Assembly: GCF_050337105.1 (NCBI RefSeq)
Contig: NZ_JAKJSQ010000076.1
Location: 1 to 15,436 of the forward strand
Direction: 5' to 3'
From: Aliivibrio_A kagoshimensis
GTDB lineage: Bacteria; Pseudomonadota; Gammaproteobacteria; Enterobacterales; Vibrionaceae
DNA: 15,436 nt
Each line of letters begins with the position of its first letter. Positions within the stretch are counted from its first letter, which is position 1. Below the pieces are notes generated by a model. That model searched no databases. It was not told the origin of the DNA and saw nothing but the letters and a program-made list of their open reading frames with translations. Below are positions 6,474 to 14,157 of this stretch, one piece after another. A program made the position numbers and the translations under genes.

Positions 6474-9400
6474 ATATACACTCATGATTAATAGATAAAG
6501 AGCAATCCGCATTTTTTACGTCAATTGGATCATCTTTGTTTGATAGCTTATAAATTGCTGGCATCACTAATAGAGACAACACTGTGGCCGCAGCGAGACC
6601 ACCAATAATCGTTGCTGCCATTTGGTCAAACAGAAGATCACTCATTAATGGCAGCATGCCTAGGGCTGTCGTCAATGCCCCCATTGAAATAGCCATGGTT
6701 CTGTTGATGGTTGCTTCTTTAATCGCATCGGAAAGCGCAAGACCATTTTTACGTTCAAGTTCAATTTGATCCATAAGCACAATGCCGTTTTTAATGATCA
6801 TGCCAGTTAGCGTAACCGCACCAATTAGTGCCATAAATCCGAACGGCTTATCGAAAGCAAGTAGAGCAAAGGTTGCACCAGTTGTCGCAAGTGGTAGCGT
6901 AAGGAAAATCAACAAAGGCTGTTTAAAGCTGTTAAACATGGCAACTAAGATAATCACCATTATCAATATCGCTTTAGGCAGATGTTTCAAGATATCATTC
7001 ACCGCTTTTTGCTCATCGTAATATTCACCCCCCCACTCCATGTCGTAACCAGCAGGAAGCGGAATAGCTTCAATTTGCTCCATGATGCTATTTCGCACTC
7101 GTGCAGGGGTGGTATCACGGCTGATCCCAGCTTGTGCCGTGATTGTTTTCACACGATCACGGCGCCAGACCATGCTCTCTTCAGTTTTTAGTTCAAAACC
7201 GTCAACCACCTGACCTAATGGTACTGAATGCACACCAATTAATGACTTAATAGGTAAGGTTTCCAGAGACTCCATGGTTTGATTTGTGCCACGCAATTGA
7301 ATCGTGATTAATTCGTCATTGAGGTTCATCATTCCAAGGGGAACGCCATCAGACGCCCGTTTGAGTGCAAAGGCAATATCAGCACGATTTATACCCGCTT
7401 TGCGCGCGTTATTTTGATTGATAATAGGCACTAACGCTTTACTTTGTTGACGCCAATCATCGCGCACATAACGTGTGTCTGGGTTAGCCTTCATGATGGT
7501 TTGAGCTTGATCCGATAAGCGGTGCAGAACGGTCGGGTCTGGACCAGAAAATCGAGCTTCAACCGCGTACTTATCAGAAGTTGCCAGTTTTAATGCTCTA
7601 AAGCGAGGCTCTGCATTTGGAAATTGAGTCGATAACCAGTGCTCTCCTCGTTTGACCAAAGCATCAATAGATTGGTAATCAACGGTGTTGACTAATATTT
7701 GTCCATATGCAGAGTCGAAAGGTTCAGGTTCAACGGTGACAGAGAAACGTGGGACACTTGCACCAACCGCGGTAGAAATGGTTGTTACTTCAGGTTGTTC
7801 AAGCAACCATGTCTCTATTTTTTTCATGTCAGAGGATGTTTGATCAATCTTGGCACCATTGGGTAACCAGTAATCAAGGAATATAATTGGTCGATCCGAT
7901 TGTGGTAGGAAATTAACCGAAATATAGGGTACTGCAATGGCAGTGACCAGTATAAGAGGCACAATGCTAAGTAATGTTTTTGTTGGATGATCAACGGTCC
8001 AAAAAATCAGGCGCTTAAATAAGTTTGGTTTAGACTCTTCTTTAATAGGAGTCGGTTTTAAGAACATCCAGCAAAACAGCACCGTGATTGTCATAGCAAC
8101 AAACCATGATAGTAATAGCGAAGCGGCAACAATATAAAACACAGAACTCGCAAATTCGGATGCATCAGTTTTAGAGAAAATAACAGGACTTGCCCCCATA
8201 ATCGCAATTACGGTAGCCCCAAGAAGTGGAACTCCTGTCTCTTTAACCGAAGCAATAGCAGCGGCAGTGCGATCAATCCCTTTGCTCATTTTAGACGTCA
8301 TCATATCTGTGATCACAATGGCATTATCAACCAACATACCTAATGCAAGAATAAAGGTTCCTAACGAGACTCGATGAAGATCTATTTCATTTAAATTCAT
8401 GTAAATAAGCGTTAATAAAATGGTGAGCAGCAAGCTGCAACCTACAATGGAGGCACTTCTAAACCCCATGAAAACTAATAAGACGATGAAAACAATCGAG
8501 ACACTTTCTAACAGGTTTTGTACAAAGTTATCAATTGATTTTTGTACTTCTTCAGGCTGATAAGCAACGGTGGATATCTTTACACCAACCGGGAGCGTTT
8601 GTTCATATTGTTCGATGATGGTTCGAATGGATCCCCCAAGAGAAACCACGTTGATACCTTCAACGGGACTAACTGCTAAAGTAACAGCAGGCTCACCATT
8701 GAAGCGATTTTCAGTCAGGGCTGGAGTTTGATAACCCATGGTAATATCAGCGATGTCACCTAGGCGAATTAAGCTGGTTCCAATCTCACCTATACCGCCT
8801 TTAATCATCAGATTTTTAATGTCTTCAATACTCTTGAATTCGCTGCTTTGTGAAATGCGAATTTGCTCTTGTCCAGTACTAAATTTACCGGCTTCAAAAG
8901 TCATATTTTGAGTATTTAGTTGTCCCCATACTTGCGAGAACGAAAGATTATATTGTGCTAAGCGTTCACTTGGCATGTCAATATAAACGACACGAGGCTG
9001 TACACCGTGTAGCTCGATTTTTTTAATGCCTACTACCGTTTTGAGTTGTCGCTGAAGCTCTTCGGAATACCCTTTTAACTCTTCAGGTGCGGCGTCTGTG
9101 CTATGAATAGAAAAAAGCATGCCATAGACTTCAGAGAATTCGTCTTGAACAATATTAAGCTGAGCCGTTGAAGGAAGCAGTAAAGAGACGTCATTGACTT
9201 TACGTCTAAGCAAATCCCACTGCTGCGGAAGTTCATCCGAATTAAGGCTTTCTTTTAAATCAACAAATACCATAGACATTCCCGAACGAGAAAGGGATCG
9301 CAAACGATGAAGATTGCCCATTTCTTGTAATTTAGTCTCAATGGTATCGGTCACTTGATATTCGACTTCTTCCGCTGAAGCTCCAGGGTACAACGTTACG

Positions 9401-9543
9401 ACAACAGCTGTTTTAACAGTAAAGCTAGGATCTTCTAATTTTCCTAAGTCAAAATAGGAATATATTCCTGCGATGACACTTAACATAGTAAAAAACAAAA
9501 CAAATGTTTTTTGACGAATGGCGAACTCAGCTAAATTAAACAT
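6472..9543 (-). CDS. RND-family efflux permease (HAE-type, AcrB/MexB superfamily)
   Basis: The inner-membrane, proton-driven pump of the tripartite exporter. The 1023-residue length is typical. N-terminal FDLGKLEDPSFTVKTAVVVT and YPGASAEEVE are signature segments of one RND branch. There are two large periplasmic domains and about 12 membrane segments: one near residues 12-32, five more near 330-490, one near 520-540, and five near 845-1005. Proton-relay residues: TM4 GMLVDNAIVI has Asp406, with Asn407 where AcrB has a second Asp, as is common in this branch; TM10 GMIIKNGIVL has Lys918. AGGAGG lies four bases before ATG 9543 and overlaps the stop of the adaptor gene, 8 nt upstream. It resembles the Vibrio Vex pumps but I cannot assign a specific one. 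The substrate range cannot be read from the sequence. Confidence 0.96.
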   Translation of the reverse strand: MFNLAEFAIRQKTFVLFFTMLSVIAGIYSYFDLGKLEDPSFTVKTAVVVTLYPGASAEEVEYQVTDTIETKLQEMGNLHRLRSLSRSGMSMVFVDLKESLNSDELPQQWDLLRRKVNDVSLLLPSTAQLNIVQDEFSEVYGMLFSIHSTDAAPEELKGYSEELQRQLKTVVGIKKIELHGVQPRVVYIDMPSERLAQYNLSFSQVWGQLNTQNMTFEAGKFSTGQEQIRISQSSEFKSIEDIKNLMIKGGIGEIGTSLIRLGDIADITMGYQTPALTENRFNGEPAVTLAVSPVEGINVVSLGGSIRTIIEQYEQTLPVGVKISTVAYQPEEVQKSIDNFVQNLLESVSIVFIVLLVFMGFRSASIVGCSLLLTILLTLIYMNLNEIDLHRVSLGTFILALGMLVDNAIVITDMMTSKMSKGIDRTAAAIASVKETGVPLLGATVIAIMGASPVIFSKTDASEFASSVFYIVAASLLLSWFVAMTITVLFCWMFLKPTPIKEESKPNLFKRLIFWTVDHPTKTLLSIVPLILVTAIAVPYISVNFLPQSDRPIIFLDYWLPNGAKIDQTSSDMKKIETWLLEQPEVTTISTAVGASVPRFSVTVEPEPFDSAYGQILVNTVDYQSIDALVKRGEHWLSTQFPNAEPRFRALKLATSDKYAVEARFSGPDPTVLHRLSDQAQTIMKANPDTRYVRDDWRQQSKALVPIINQNNARKAGINRADIAFALKRASDGVPLGMMNLNDELITIQLRGTNQTMESLETLPIKSLIGVHSVPLGQVVDGFELKTEESMVWRRDRVKTITAQAGISRDTTPARVRNSIMEQIEAIPLPAGYDMEWGGEYYDEQKAVNDILKHLPKAILIMVIILVAMFNSFKQPLLIFLTLPLATTGATFALLAFDKPFGFMALIGAVTLTGMIIKNGIVLMDQIELERKNGLALSDAIKEATINRTMAISMGALTTALGMLPLMSDLLFDQMAATIIGGLAAATVLSLLVMPAIYKLSNKDDPIDVKNADCSLSINHECI

Positions 9544-9551
9544 AGGGCCTC

Positions 9552-10631
9552 CTATAAGGTTTTAATGGTCAAGTTTGGTGCGCTATCACCATCAAAAAGA
9601 TAAGAGGAACCGCTGATGACGACGTAGTCATTTTCCTTGAAATCGCCATTTATGCAGGCTTGATTAGCATCTAATGAACTAACGTCAATTGACTTTTTCA
9701 TGATTATATTTTCGCGAACAAGGTTTATATGCAGTTGGTCACTCTCACCAATGATGGCTGAATATGGTAAACAGTAAGTTGAAGCTGCATCGCCAATTTG
9801 GGTCGACACCGTCACCGATTTACCCGGAAGAAGAAGAGGGTCTGAATCAGGAAGCGTAAACGTGACTAAGTATGTCTGCTTAATTCGGTGCGGCATGGTC
9901 GTAATTTCTGATACATATGAAGTGAGAATATGTTTAGCTTGGTACCAACTGATGCTAGCTGGTTTTCCCAATGAAAATTCCGCGATCATATTTTCAGGAA
10001 CATCTATTTCTACTTCAAGTTGATTATTGTCTTGCAAGGAAATCGCTGCAATTCCTGGTATAACCTGCTCATAAGTATTGGTATGGAGATCGGCAATAAC
10101 GCCATCAAAGGGTGCTCTTAGTTCTGTGTAACTAAGTGCATCTTTTGCCCTTTGAATGTTTTTATTGATCACTTTAACAGCAGATTGGCTACGCTCAAAT
10201 CCACTAATTGCACGGTCTAAATTCACATTAGCAATGGCATTATCTTGGGTTGCTTGCTTAACTCTGGCCAATTCTGATTTTGCTAACTTAAACACAGATA
10301 AGGCTTCTAACTGGCGAGCTTTTAGCTCATCTAATGTTACTTGATAGTCATGCGGGTCCAAGCGAGCAATCACTTGGTTGGCGACAACCTTATCACCTTT
10401 CTGTACCAATAATTCGCTTATCGTGCCTGGTACTCTAAAAGTGAGAGCGGCTTTTTCTTGCGATTGAATAACACCACTGAAGTGTTTAATTGAATTTCTT
10501 TTTACACTTTCTAAATTAGCGACTTGTATCGGTTTAACAATAGGGGTTTCAATTGTTGTTGCAGTTTGATTACAGCCAATTAGGCCAAGTGACAATGTAT
10601 ATGCGATAGCTTTCTTGAGTGATAGATTCAT
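9552..10631 (-). CDS. RND periplasmic adaptor (membrane fusion) lipoprotein, HlyD/AcrA type
   Basis: This links the RND permease to the outer-membrane duct. The 359-residue protein starts with a lipoprotein signal whose lipobox is LIGC (Cys20). A first lipoyl half follows at about 60-95 (RVPGTISELLVQKGDKV), then a helical hairpin of about 70 residues, the second lipoyl half (LRAPFDGVIADLHTN, near 172) and beta-barrel and membrane-proximal domains ending in VVISGSSYLFDGD. The start is ATG 10629-10631 with AAGGAG seven bases before; the longer frame upstream would put 20 polar residues in front of the signal peptide. It is the promoter-proximal gene of the operon. Its ribosome binding site is enclosed in a nested hairpin, so initiation is probably regulated. 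Only one adaptor gene is present. Confidence 0.95.
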   Translation of the reverse strand: MNLSLKKAIAYTLSLGLIGCNQTATTIETPIVKPIQVANLESVKRNSIKHFSGVIQSQEKAALTFRVPGTISELLVQKGDKVVANQVIARLDPHDYQVTLDELKARQLEALSVFKLAKSELARVKQATQDNAIANVNLDRAISGFERSQSAVKVINKNIQRAKDALSYTELRAPFDGVIADLHTNTYEQVIPGIAAISLQDNNQLEVEIDVPENMIAEFSLGKPASISWYQAKHILTSYVSEITTMPHRIKQTYLVTFTLPDSDPLLLPGKSVTVSTQIGDAASTYCLPYSAIIGESDQLHINLVRENIIMKKSIDVSSLDANQACINGDFKENDYVVISGSSYLFDGDSAPNLTIKTL

Positions 10632-10678
10632 AATATAGCTCCTTATAATGGAGCTATTGTATTTTAATCTATCGCTCA
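10616..10678 (-). promoter_or_regulatory. Nested hairpin enclosing the ribosome binding site and start codon of the adaptor gene
   Basis: Outer arms 10616-10628 and 10666-10678 pair over 13 positions with a single mismatch (10620/10674). Inner arms 10635-10642 and 10650-10657 (ATAGCTCC and GGAGCTAT) pair perfectly around a 7-nt loop. In the minus-strand mRNA the inner stem contains GGAG of the Shine-Dalgarno (10639-10644), the ATG (10629-10631) sits in the internal loop between the two stems, and the outer stem uses codons 2 to 5. Such a fold would block initiation until opened. At DNA level the same palindromes could instead be an operator. Confidence 0.6.
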
Positions 10679-11007
10679 GATAATGCCCCAATTACGAGTT
10701 TCAATGTCACGAAATTTGAGACAATAAGAAAGGTAATATTCATAATAAGTTATTTATCGCCTTAGAGTGCCTTCGTTATTAAGTCGAAAGTTAATTGAGA
10801 ATGGGTGGAGACGGAAGTAATCATCGTCGTAATTCTGTATTTTTACAGGGAGATTTAGAGTAAAGGAACTGTTTTACTATTAATCTCTAAAGTTAAAGTC
10901 AATTTATGACTTGATAAAAGTCGTTATTGGGTGTTTATTAAGTCGGTCTTTAGGTTGATAATTGACTCAAATAAACAAACAATGATTCGATTATATAGGA
11001 ACAAGTA
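10632..11007. other. Divergent intergenic control region between efflux operon and outer-membrane protein gene
   Basis: 376 nt without a convincing gene. It holds the leader hairpin of the adaptor gene (10635-10678), a dyad at 10850-10887, and must hold promoters for both directions. Possible -35-like boxes are TTGAAA on the minus strand (10704-10699) and TTGATA or TTGACT on the plus strand (10911 and 10962), but none has a convincing -10 box at 16-18 nt, so I call no promoter. Divergent placement would let one regulator control both units. Confidence 0.6.
10850..10887. promoter_or_regulatory. Imperfect dyad, possible operator
   Basis: Arms 10850-10864 and 10873-10887 match at 13 of 15 positions when one is reverse-complemented (outer GAGATT/AATCTC and inner GTAAA/TTTAC blocks intact), with an 8-nt centre. 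It lies about 120 nt before the outer-membrane gene and 220 nt from the adaptor start, a reasonable place for a regulator of the divergent promoters. It could also be a hairpin in a transcript. No T tract follows. Confidence 0.35.
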
Positions 11008-11841
11008 ATGAACAATACGAAAAAGACGCACTATATTGCCTTGACACTAGCTGTAGCTTTGTCAGCAAATGCAAATGCATCTGAAGAGGTACATGATGCA
11101 GACCCACGAAATACAGCGTGGCGTGGTGGTATTGCGACCGATGATTCTGGTGAAATAAAATTGGCTGCAGGTGGTGGTTTTAAGAATTTATATGGTAATG
11201 GCGAATATCAGACCCAAACTATTATGCTTGGCGAGTATTACACGCAGTCAGAAAATGCACGTTTCCGTTTGGCAAATTTTGATGAGCGTTTTGGCGGTGT
11301 TTACGCAGACGTCTACTTAACTGATACAACAAATATGTACACTGCTGGTTATATGTTGCCGCTGACAGCTACGAATGGTAAAACCATGTTTTTCCCTTCC
11401 GTTAACTATTCATATATTGATATTGATACCGATCAAATTGAACAAAATATTCAAGGAACACTCGTCCCATCTCAAATGAATGGGTATTCAGTTGGAACGG
11501 GACAAAATATTACATCACCACAAGTTGAACAGTTCCTTGGAGGAGATGATGCACATATGGGGTCGATTAACTTATATGGTCTTCAGCCATGGAATGAAAC
11601 ATTCTACACAGTGTTCCAAGTGTTTGGCGGTTCCACTTATGGTGGAGTAGAAATGGAAATGGTCGATATTATGTTACTTCAAGGTACGCGAACTAAGATA
11701 GGTGACGCTATTTTCAATATATACTTAGAAGGAAAATACACAAATATTAAAATAAATGAACTGAACAATCCATTAGGAAATAGCAGTCATCTTCGTGGTG
11801 AAGAAGCTAAATTGTCCATTGGATTTGATTGGCGTTTTTAG
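11008..11841 (+). CDS. Predicted outer-membrane beta-barrel protein of unrecognised family
   Basis: I cannot assign a known porin family. The 277-residue precursor has a clear signal peptide with hydrophobic core ALTLAVALSA and cleavage expected after ANA (residues 22-24), giving a mature protein of about 253 residues. The rest shows short alternating hydrophobic/polar strands rich in Gly, Tyr and Phe, and ends in GFDWRF, a C-terminal Phe typical of proteins inserted by the Bam machinery. A loop-like segment around residues 145-180 contains QGTLVPSQ and FLGGDDAH. Start ATG 11008 follows TAGGA by seven bases. It is transcribed away from the efflux operon and is 46 nt upstream of a LysR gene on the same strand, with a small hairpin between. 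A channel or sensor role next to an exporter is conceivable but unproven. Confidence 0.8.
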   Translation: MNNTKKTHYIALTLAVALSANANASEEVHDADPRNTAWRGGIATDDSGEIKLAAGGGFKNLYGNGEYQTQTIMLGEYYTQSENARFRLANFDERFGGVYADVYLTDTTNMYTAGYMLPLTATNGKTMFFPSVNYSYIDIDTDQIEQNIQGTLVPSQMNGYSVGTGQNITSPQVEQFLGGDDAHMGSINLYGLQPWNETFYTVFQVFGGSTYGGVEMEMVDIMLLQGTRTKIGDAIFNIYLEGKYTNIKINELNNPLGNSSHLRGEEAKLSIGFDWRF

Positions 11842-11854
11842 AGTTAAATAAAGA

Positions 11855-11870
11855 GGCCGATTAGTCGGCC
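11855..11870 (+). terminator. GC-rich hairpin between the barrel gene and the LysR gene (weak terminator or attenuator)
   Basis: GGCCGA TTAG TCGGCC forms a perfect 6-bp stem with a 4-nt loop 13 nt after the stop of the outer-membrane protein gene. The only T run (11882-11887) is 11 nt further and lies between the ribosome binding site and ATG of the next gene, so this is not a textbook terminator. It may lower read-through or protect the 3' end of the upstream message. Confidence 0.45.
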
Positions 11871-11887
11871 ACATTGGAAGGTTTTTT

Positions 11888-12808
11888 ATGGATAATTTAG
11901 ATGTTAAATCTTTGAAAGTGCTATTAAATATTTATAGTACTTGTAATACATACCATACTGCGGAACAGATGGATTTATCCCAGTCATCTGTTGCTCGCAC
12001 ACTGGCAAAGTGCCGTCAGGCATTAAACGATCCATTGTTTATTCGCAGCGGTATCCAGTTAACCCCAACCGCGTTTGCCGATATTTTAGCAGAGAAATTA
12101 CCGGACATTATTCGTAGCTATGAAGATGTGATAATAAATCACGCAGATTTTAAACCAAGTGCACTTACAGGAAGGTATCAAATATTTTTAAGCCATCCGG
12201 CGCAATTGGTATTTGGTGCTAGATTGTTTGAAATTTTGCATCAAAATGCACCAAAAGCGACCTGGTACATAAAAGGCTGGGAATCAACCTCAGTGGAACA
12301 ACTTCTAGATGGTAGAGCGATGATTGGTATTAACTACTACTCGCCAGACTTCCCTAGTTCAATTGTTCAAGCCCAATTATGTGACGATGAGTTTCTCATT
12401 TTGGCCGCAAATAACCATTTTTTACACCAAAAATCTAAAATCATATGGGAGGACATTGCCGATTATCCATTTATCTCTCTATCCATTCCTAGCTGGGATG
12501 AAAGGAATCGATATTTAGAAAGTGCGTTTAGATCGATGGGAAAAACGCCACAAGTTGGCTTACAAACAGACAGTATTCATCTAGGTATACAAGTTGCAGA
12601 AACATCAAATATGTTATTAACAGCATCAAAAAGGATGGCGAATGAATATTCCTCAGCGTTGAGGCCTTTACGTTTTAAGGCGCAAGATGACATTTTGCCC
12701 AGTGCACAGGTTGTATGCTCATTTACACGTAAGAATGCCAATAACCCGTTAGTAAAATGGCTAAAAAAAGTCATGATGCAATTGGCTACTGAAAATGAAT
12801 ACAAATAA
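11888..12808 (+). CDS. LysR-family transcriptional regulator
   Basis: A 306-residue DNA-binding regulator. The N-terminal winged helix-turn-helix spans about residues 5-65: LKVLLNIYSTCNTYHTAEQM, the recognition helix region SQSSVARTLAKCRQAL and the wing motif NDPLFIRSG followed by LTPTA, a pattern of the YidZ/LeuO-like LysR branch. The remainder is the periplasmic-binding-protein-like effector domain of type LysR_substrate, ending in a short helix. GGAAGG lies six bases before ATG 11888. It is on the same strand as, and 46 nt after, the outer-membrane protein gene, so it could be co-transcribed with it. LysR regulators usually control a neighbouring gene, which here suggests the barrel gene, the divergent efflux operon, or both. 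The effector is unknown. Confidence 0.92.
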   Translation: MDNLDVKSLKVLLNIYSTCNTYHTAEQMDLSQSSVARTLAKCRQALNDPLFIRSGIQLTPTAFADILAEKLPDIIRSYEDVIINHADFKPSALTGRYQIFLSHPAQLVFGARLFEILHQNAPKATWYIKGWESTSVEQLLDGRAMIGINYYSPDFPSSIVQAQLCDDEFLILAANNHFLHQKSKIIWEDIADYPFISLSIPSWDERNRYLESAFRSMGKTPQVGLQTDSIHLGIQVAETSNMLLTASKRMANEYSSALRPLRFKAQDDILPSAQVVCSFTRKNANNPLVKWLKKVMMQLATENEYK

Positions 12809-12826
12809 CTACTCTTTATTAATTAG

Positions 12827-13708
12827 TTAAATAAGTTTAGGTATTTCTTCTTTTAACCAATCAATTAATGCTAGGCTTGCCGTCGATAAGGTGTTTCGTT
12901 GAGGGTAAAGTAACCAGCAGTGTTCCTCAACAGAGCTGGACTCCGGAAGAATTATAGACAGTTGGTTATTGATTAATTCATTTTCAATCATGAGTTTAGG
13001 TAAAAGGCTAATGCCCCGTCCTGCCATGGTCGCGCTCTTGATGAATCCTATACTATTACAAATAAGCTTGGTATTTAATTCAATAGGTTTCGGCGTAAAT
13101 TGCCATTGTTTATCGACATCCCCACTTGGCCAACGATAGCAAATACATTGGTGCTTTCTTAGGTCATCGAGCGTTTGTGGGTACCCATTTTCTTGTAAAT
13201 AGGCAGGTGAAGCAACCAAACATCTTTCTAATGTTAGTATTTTCTTTGCCACCAAATTAGAGTCGTGTACGCGCCCCCCATGGAACGCGATATCAAGCCC
13301 TTGCTGGAACATATCGTCAAAACCATTAGTAATCGTTCTAATATCTAACTCTATATCTGGGTATTTATCATGGAATTGAAAAATAATGGGTTGGATTAAC
13401 TCATGAGTTTCTGGCAATAAGCCAATTTTTATTTTACCGCTGAGTGATTTGTTACCAGAATGGATGTTAAGCGCAGCATTATCAATGATATCTAGAGCTT
13501 CTTTGATTTCAACGTAGTAAGTCTCGCCACTGTTAGTGAGTGACAGTGTTCGAGTGGTTCTATGAAATAGTGTTGCATTTAGCTGACCTTCTAGCTCTGA
13601 AATCTTTCTGCTCACCTTTCCTCTTGGAATATCAAAAGCCTTGGCCGCTGCCGTGAAGCTGCCAAGCTCTACCACTTTAATAAATAGTTTCATATCAATA
13701 ATTTTCAA
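12827..13708 (-). CDS. LysR-family transcriptional regulator
   Basis: A 293-residue LysR-type protein, of usual length. The helix-turn-helix is near residues 3-60: FIKVVELGSFTAAAKAF, the recognition helix PRGKVSRKISELE and the wing LFHRTTRTLSLTNSG; the effector domain follows, with GLLPETHELIQP, the hinge region and AGRGISLLP near 230. This is the large CrgA/AaeR-like subgroup. I chose TTG 13708 as start because AAAAGG lies eight bases before it and it gives the usual five to six residues before the first helix; ATG 13693 (five residues shorter) has no clear ribosome binding site. It converges with the other LysR gene (18 nt between stops). A degraded relative lies directly upstream, and a 7-bp dyad in between (13769-13796) could be an autoregulatory site. 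The target is unknown. Confidence 0.9.
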   Translation of the reverse strand: MKIIDMKLFIKVVELGSFTAAAKAFDIPRGKVSRKISELEGQLNATLFHRTTRTLSLTNSGETYYVEIKEALDIIDNAALNIHSGNKSLSGKIKIGLLPETHELIQPIIFQFHDKYPDIELDIRTITNGFDDMFQQGLDIAFHGGRVHDSNLVAKKILTLERCLVASPAYLQENGYPQTLDDLRKHQCICYRWPSGDVDKQWQFTPKPIELNTKLICNSIGFIKSATMAGRGISLLPKLMIENELINNQLSIILPESSSVEEHCWLLYPQRNTLSTASLALIDWLKEEIPKLI

Positions 13709-13768
13709 CGTGGCGACCTTTTATCTAAGAGGGAATATCCGGAACTCGTATTATCTTCTAAAAAGTTG

Positions 13769-13796
13769 AGTAAGTCATTTATATTATCAACTTACT
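13769..13796. promoter_or_regulatory. Inverted repeat upstream of the LysR gene, possible operator
   Basis: AGTAAGT (13769-13775) and ACTTACT (13790-13796) are exact complements separated by an AT-rich 14-nt centre, about 60 nt upstream of the LysR start at 13708. LysR proteins often bind such dyads in their own promoter regions. The right arm overlaps the 3' end of the LysR remnant, so it could be a coincidence of decayed coding sequence. Confidence 0.3.
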
Positions 13797-13888
13797 TTAA
13801 CAGTAGAAAGCTTTATACGTCTTGCCGCTACAGAGAAACCACCACACTCAACTACCTAGTGGAATATTTGTAGGTCAATAGTATTCAA
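13787..13888 (-). pseudogene. Remnant of a LysR-family gene (helix-turn-helix part only)
   Basis: Reading the minus strand from TTG 13888, with GAGG eight bases before it, gives NTIDLQIFH, a TAG stop (13858-13856), then VVECGGFSVAARRIKLSTVKVS and a TGA (13789-13787). This lines up without gaps with the first 33 residues of the intact LysR protein just downstream (KIIDMKLFIKVVELGSFTAAAKAF...KVS): same start codon type, same ribosome binding site spacing, and the helix-turn-helix core in place. After the second stop the similarity ends, so the rest of the gene has been lost. The identity is about one third to one half, so it is a paralogue rather than a recent duplicate. It is too short and stop-broken to be functional. 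Confidence 0.7.
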
Positions 13889-14157
13889 AATAATATCCTC
13901 AATAGTTAGTGCAAAGATATTTAGTATTATCGTAAGTTTATATAAAGTGCGTTGATGTAGAAAGAGCAAAGGCTTAATCAGGTATTTTTACTAGTAGAAT
14001 AAAAAATCTGATTTTATATTGATGTTGAAAAATTGATTTAAAATTGTTTTGTTTTGAGACTAGTAAAATTTCGGGTAGTAGATAAAACAAAGATTCCATA
14101 ACCTTACCATAACGAAAGTCATTGTTTGAAATCTATAACTCCCGAGGGGATACTGTC
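13889..14157. other. AT-rich intergenic stretch upstream of the small membrane protein gene
   Basis: About 270 nt with no convincing gene. The one structural feature is a spaced inverted repeat: TTTTACTAGT at 13986-13995 and ACTAGTAAAA at 14059-14068, exact complements 63 nt apart, each containing the palindrome ACTAGT. This could be two half-sites for a regulator or chance in AT-rich DNA. A promoter for the downstream gene should be here, but I see no box pair good enough to call. Confidence 0.4.
14144..14149 (+). promoter_or_regulatory. Ribosome binding site that fixes the start of the small membrane protein gene
   Basis: GAGGGG stands eight bases before ATG 14158. The in-frame TTG at 14122 lacks any such site and lies before it, so the shorter protein is preferred. 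Confidence 0.65.

Noticed and set aside
6584..7191. Plus-strand open frames of 60-80 codons inside the RND gene
   Set aside because: They are antisense shadows of a strongly conserved coding sequence, with no ribosome binding sites or recognisable products.
10632..10691. Upstream start for the adaptor gene giving 20 extra residues
   Set aside because: It would put a polar segment before the lipoprotein signal; ATG 10631 has AAGGAG at seven bases.
10677..10704. Sigma-70 promoter for the efflux operon (TTGAAA plus TATCTG or TTATCT)
   Set aside because: The -35 is good, but the -10 candidates match the consensus poorly and the spacing is 15-16; not strong enough to annotate.
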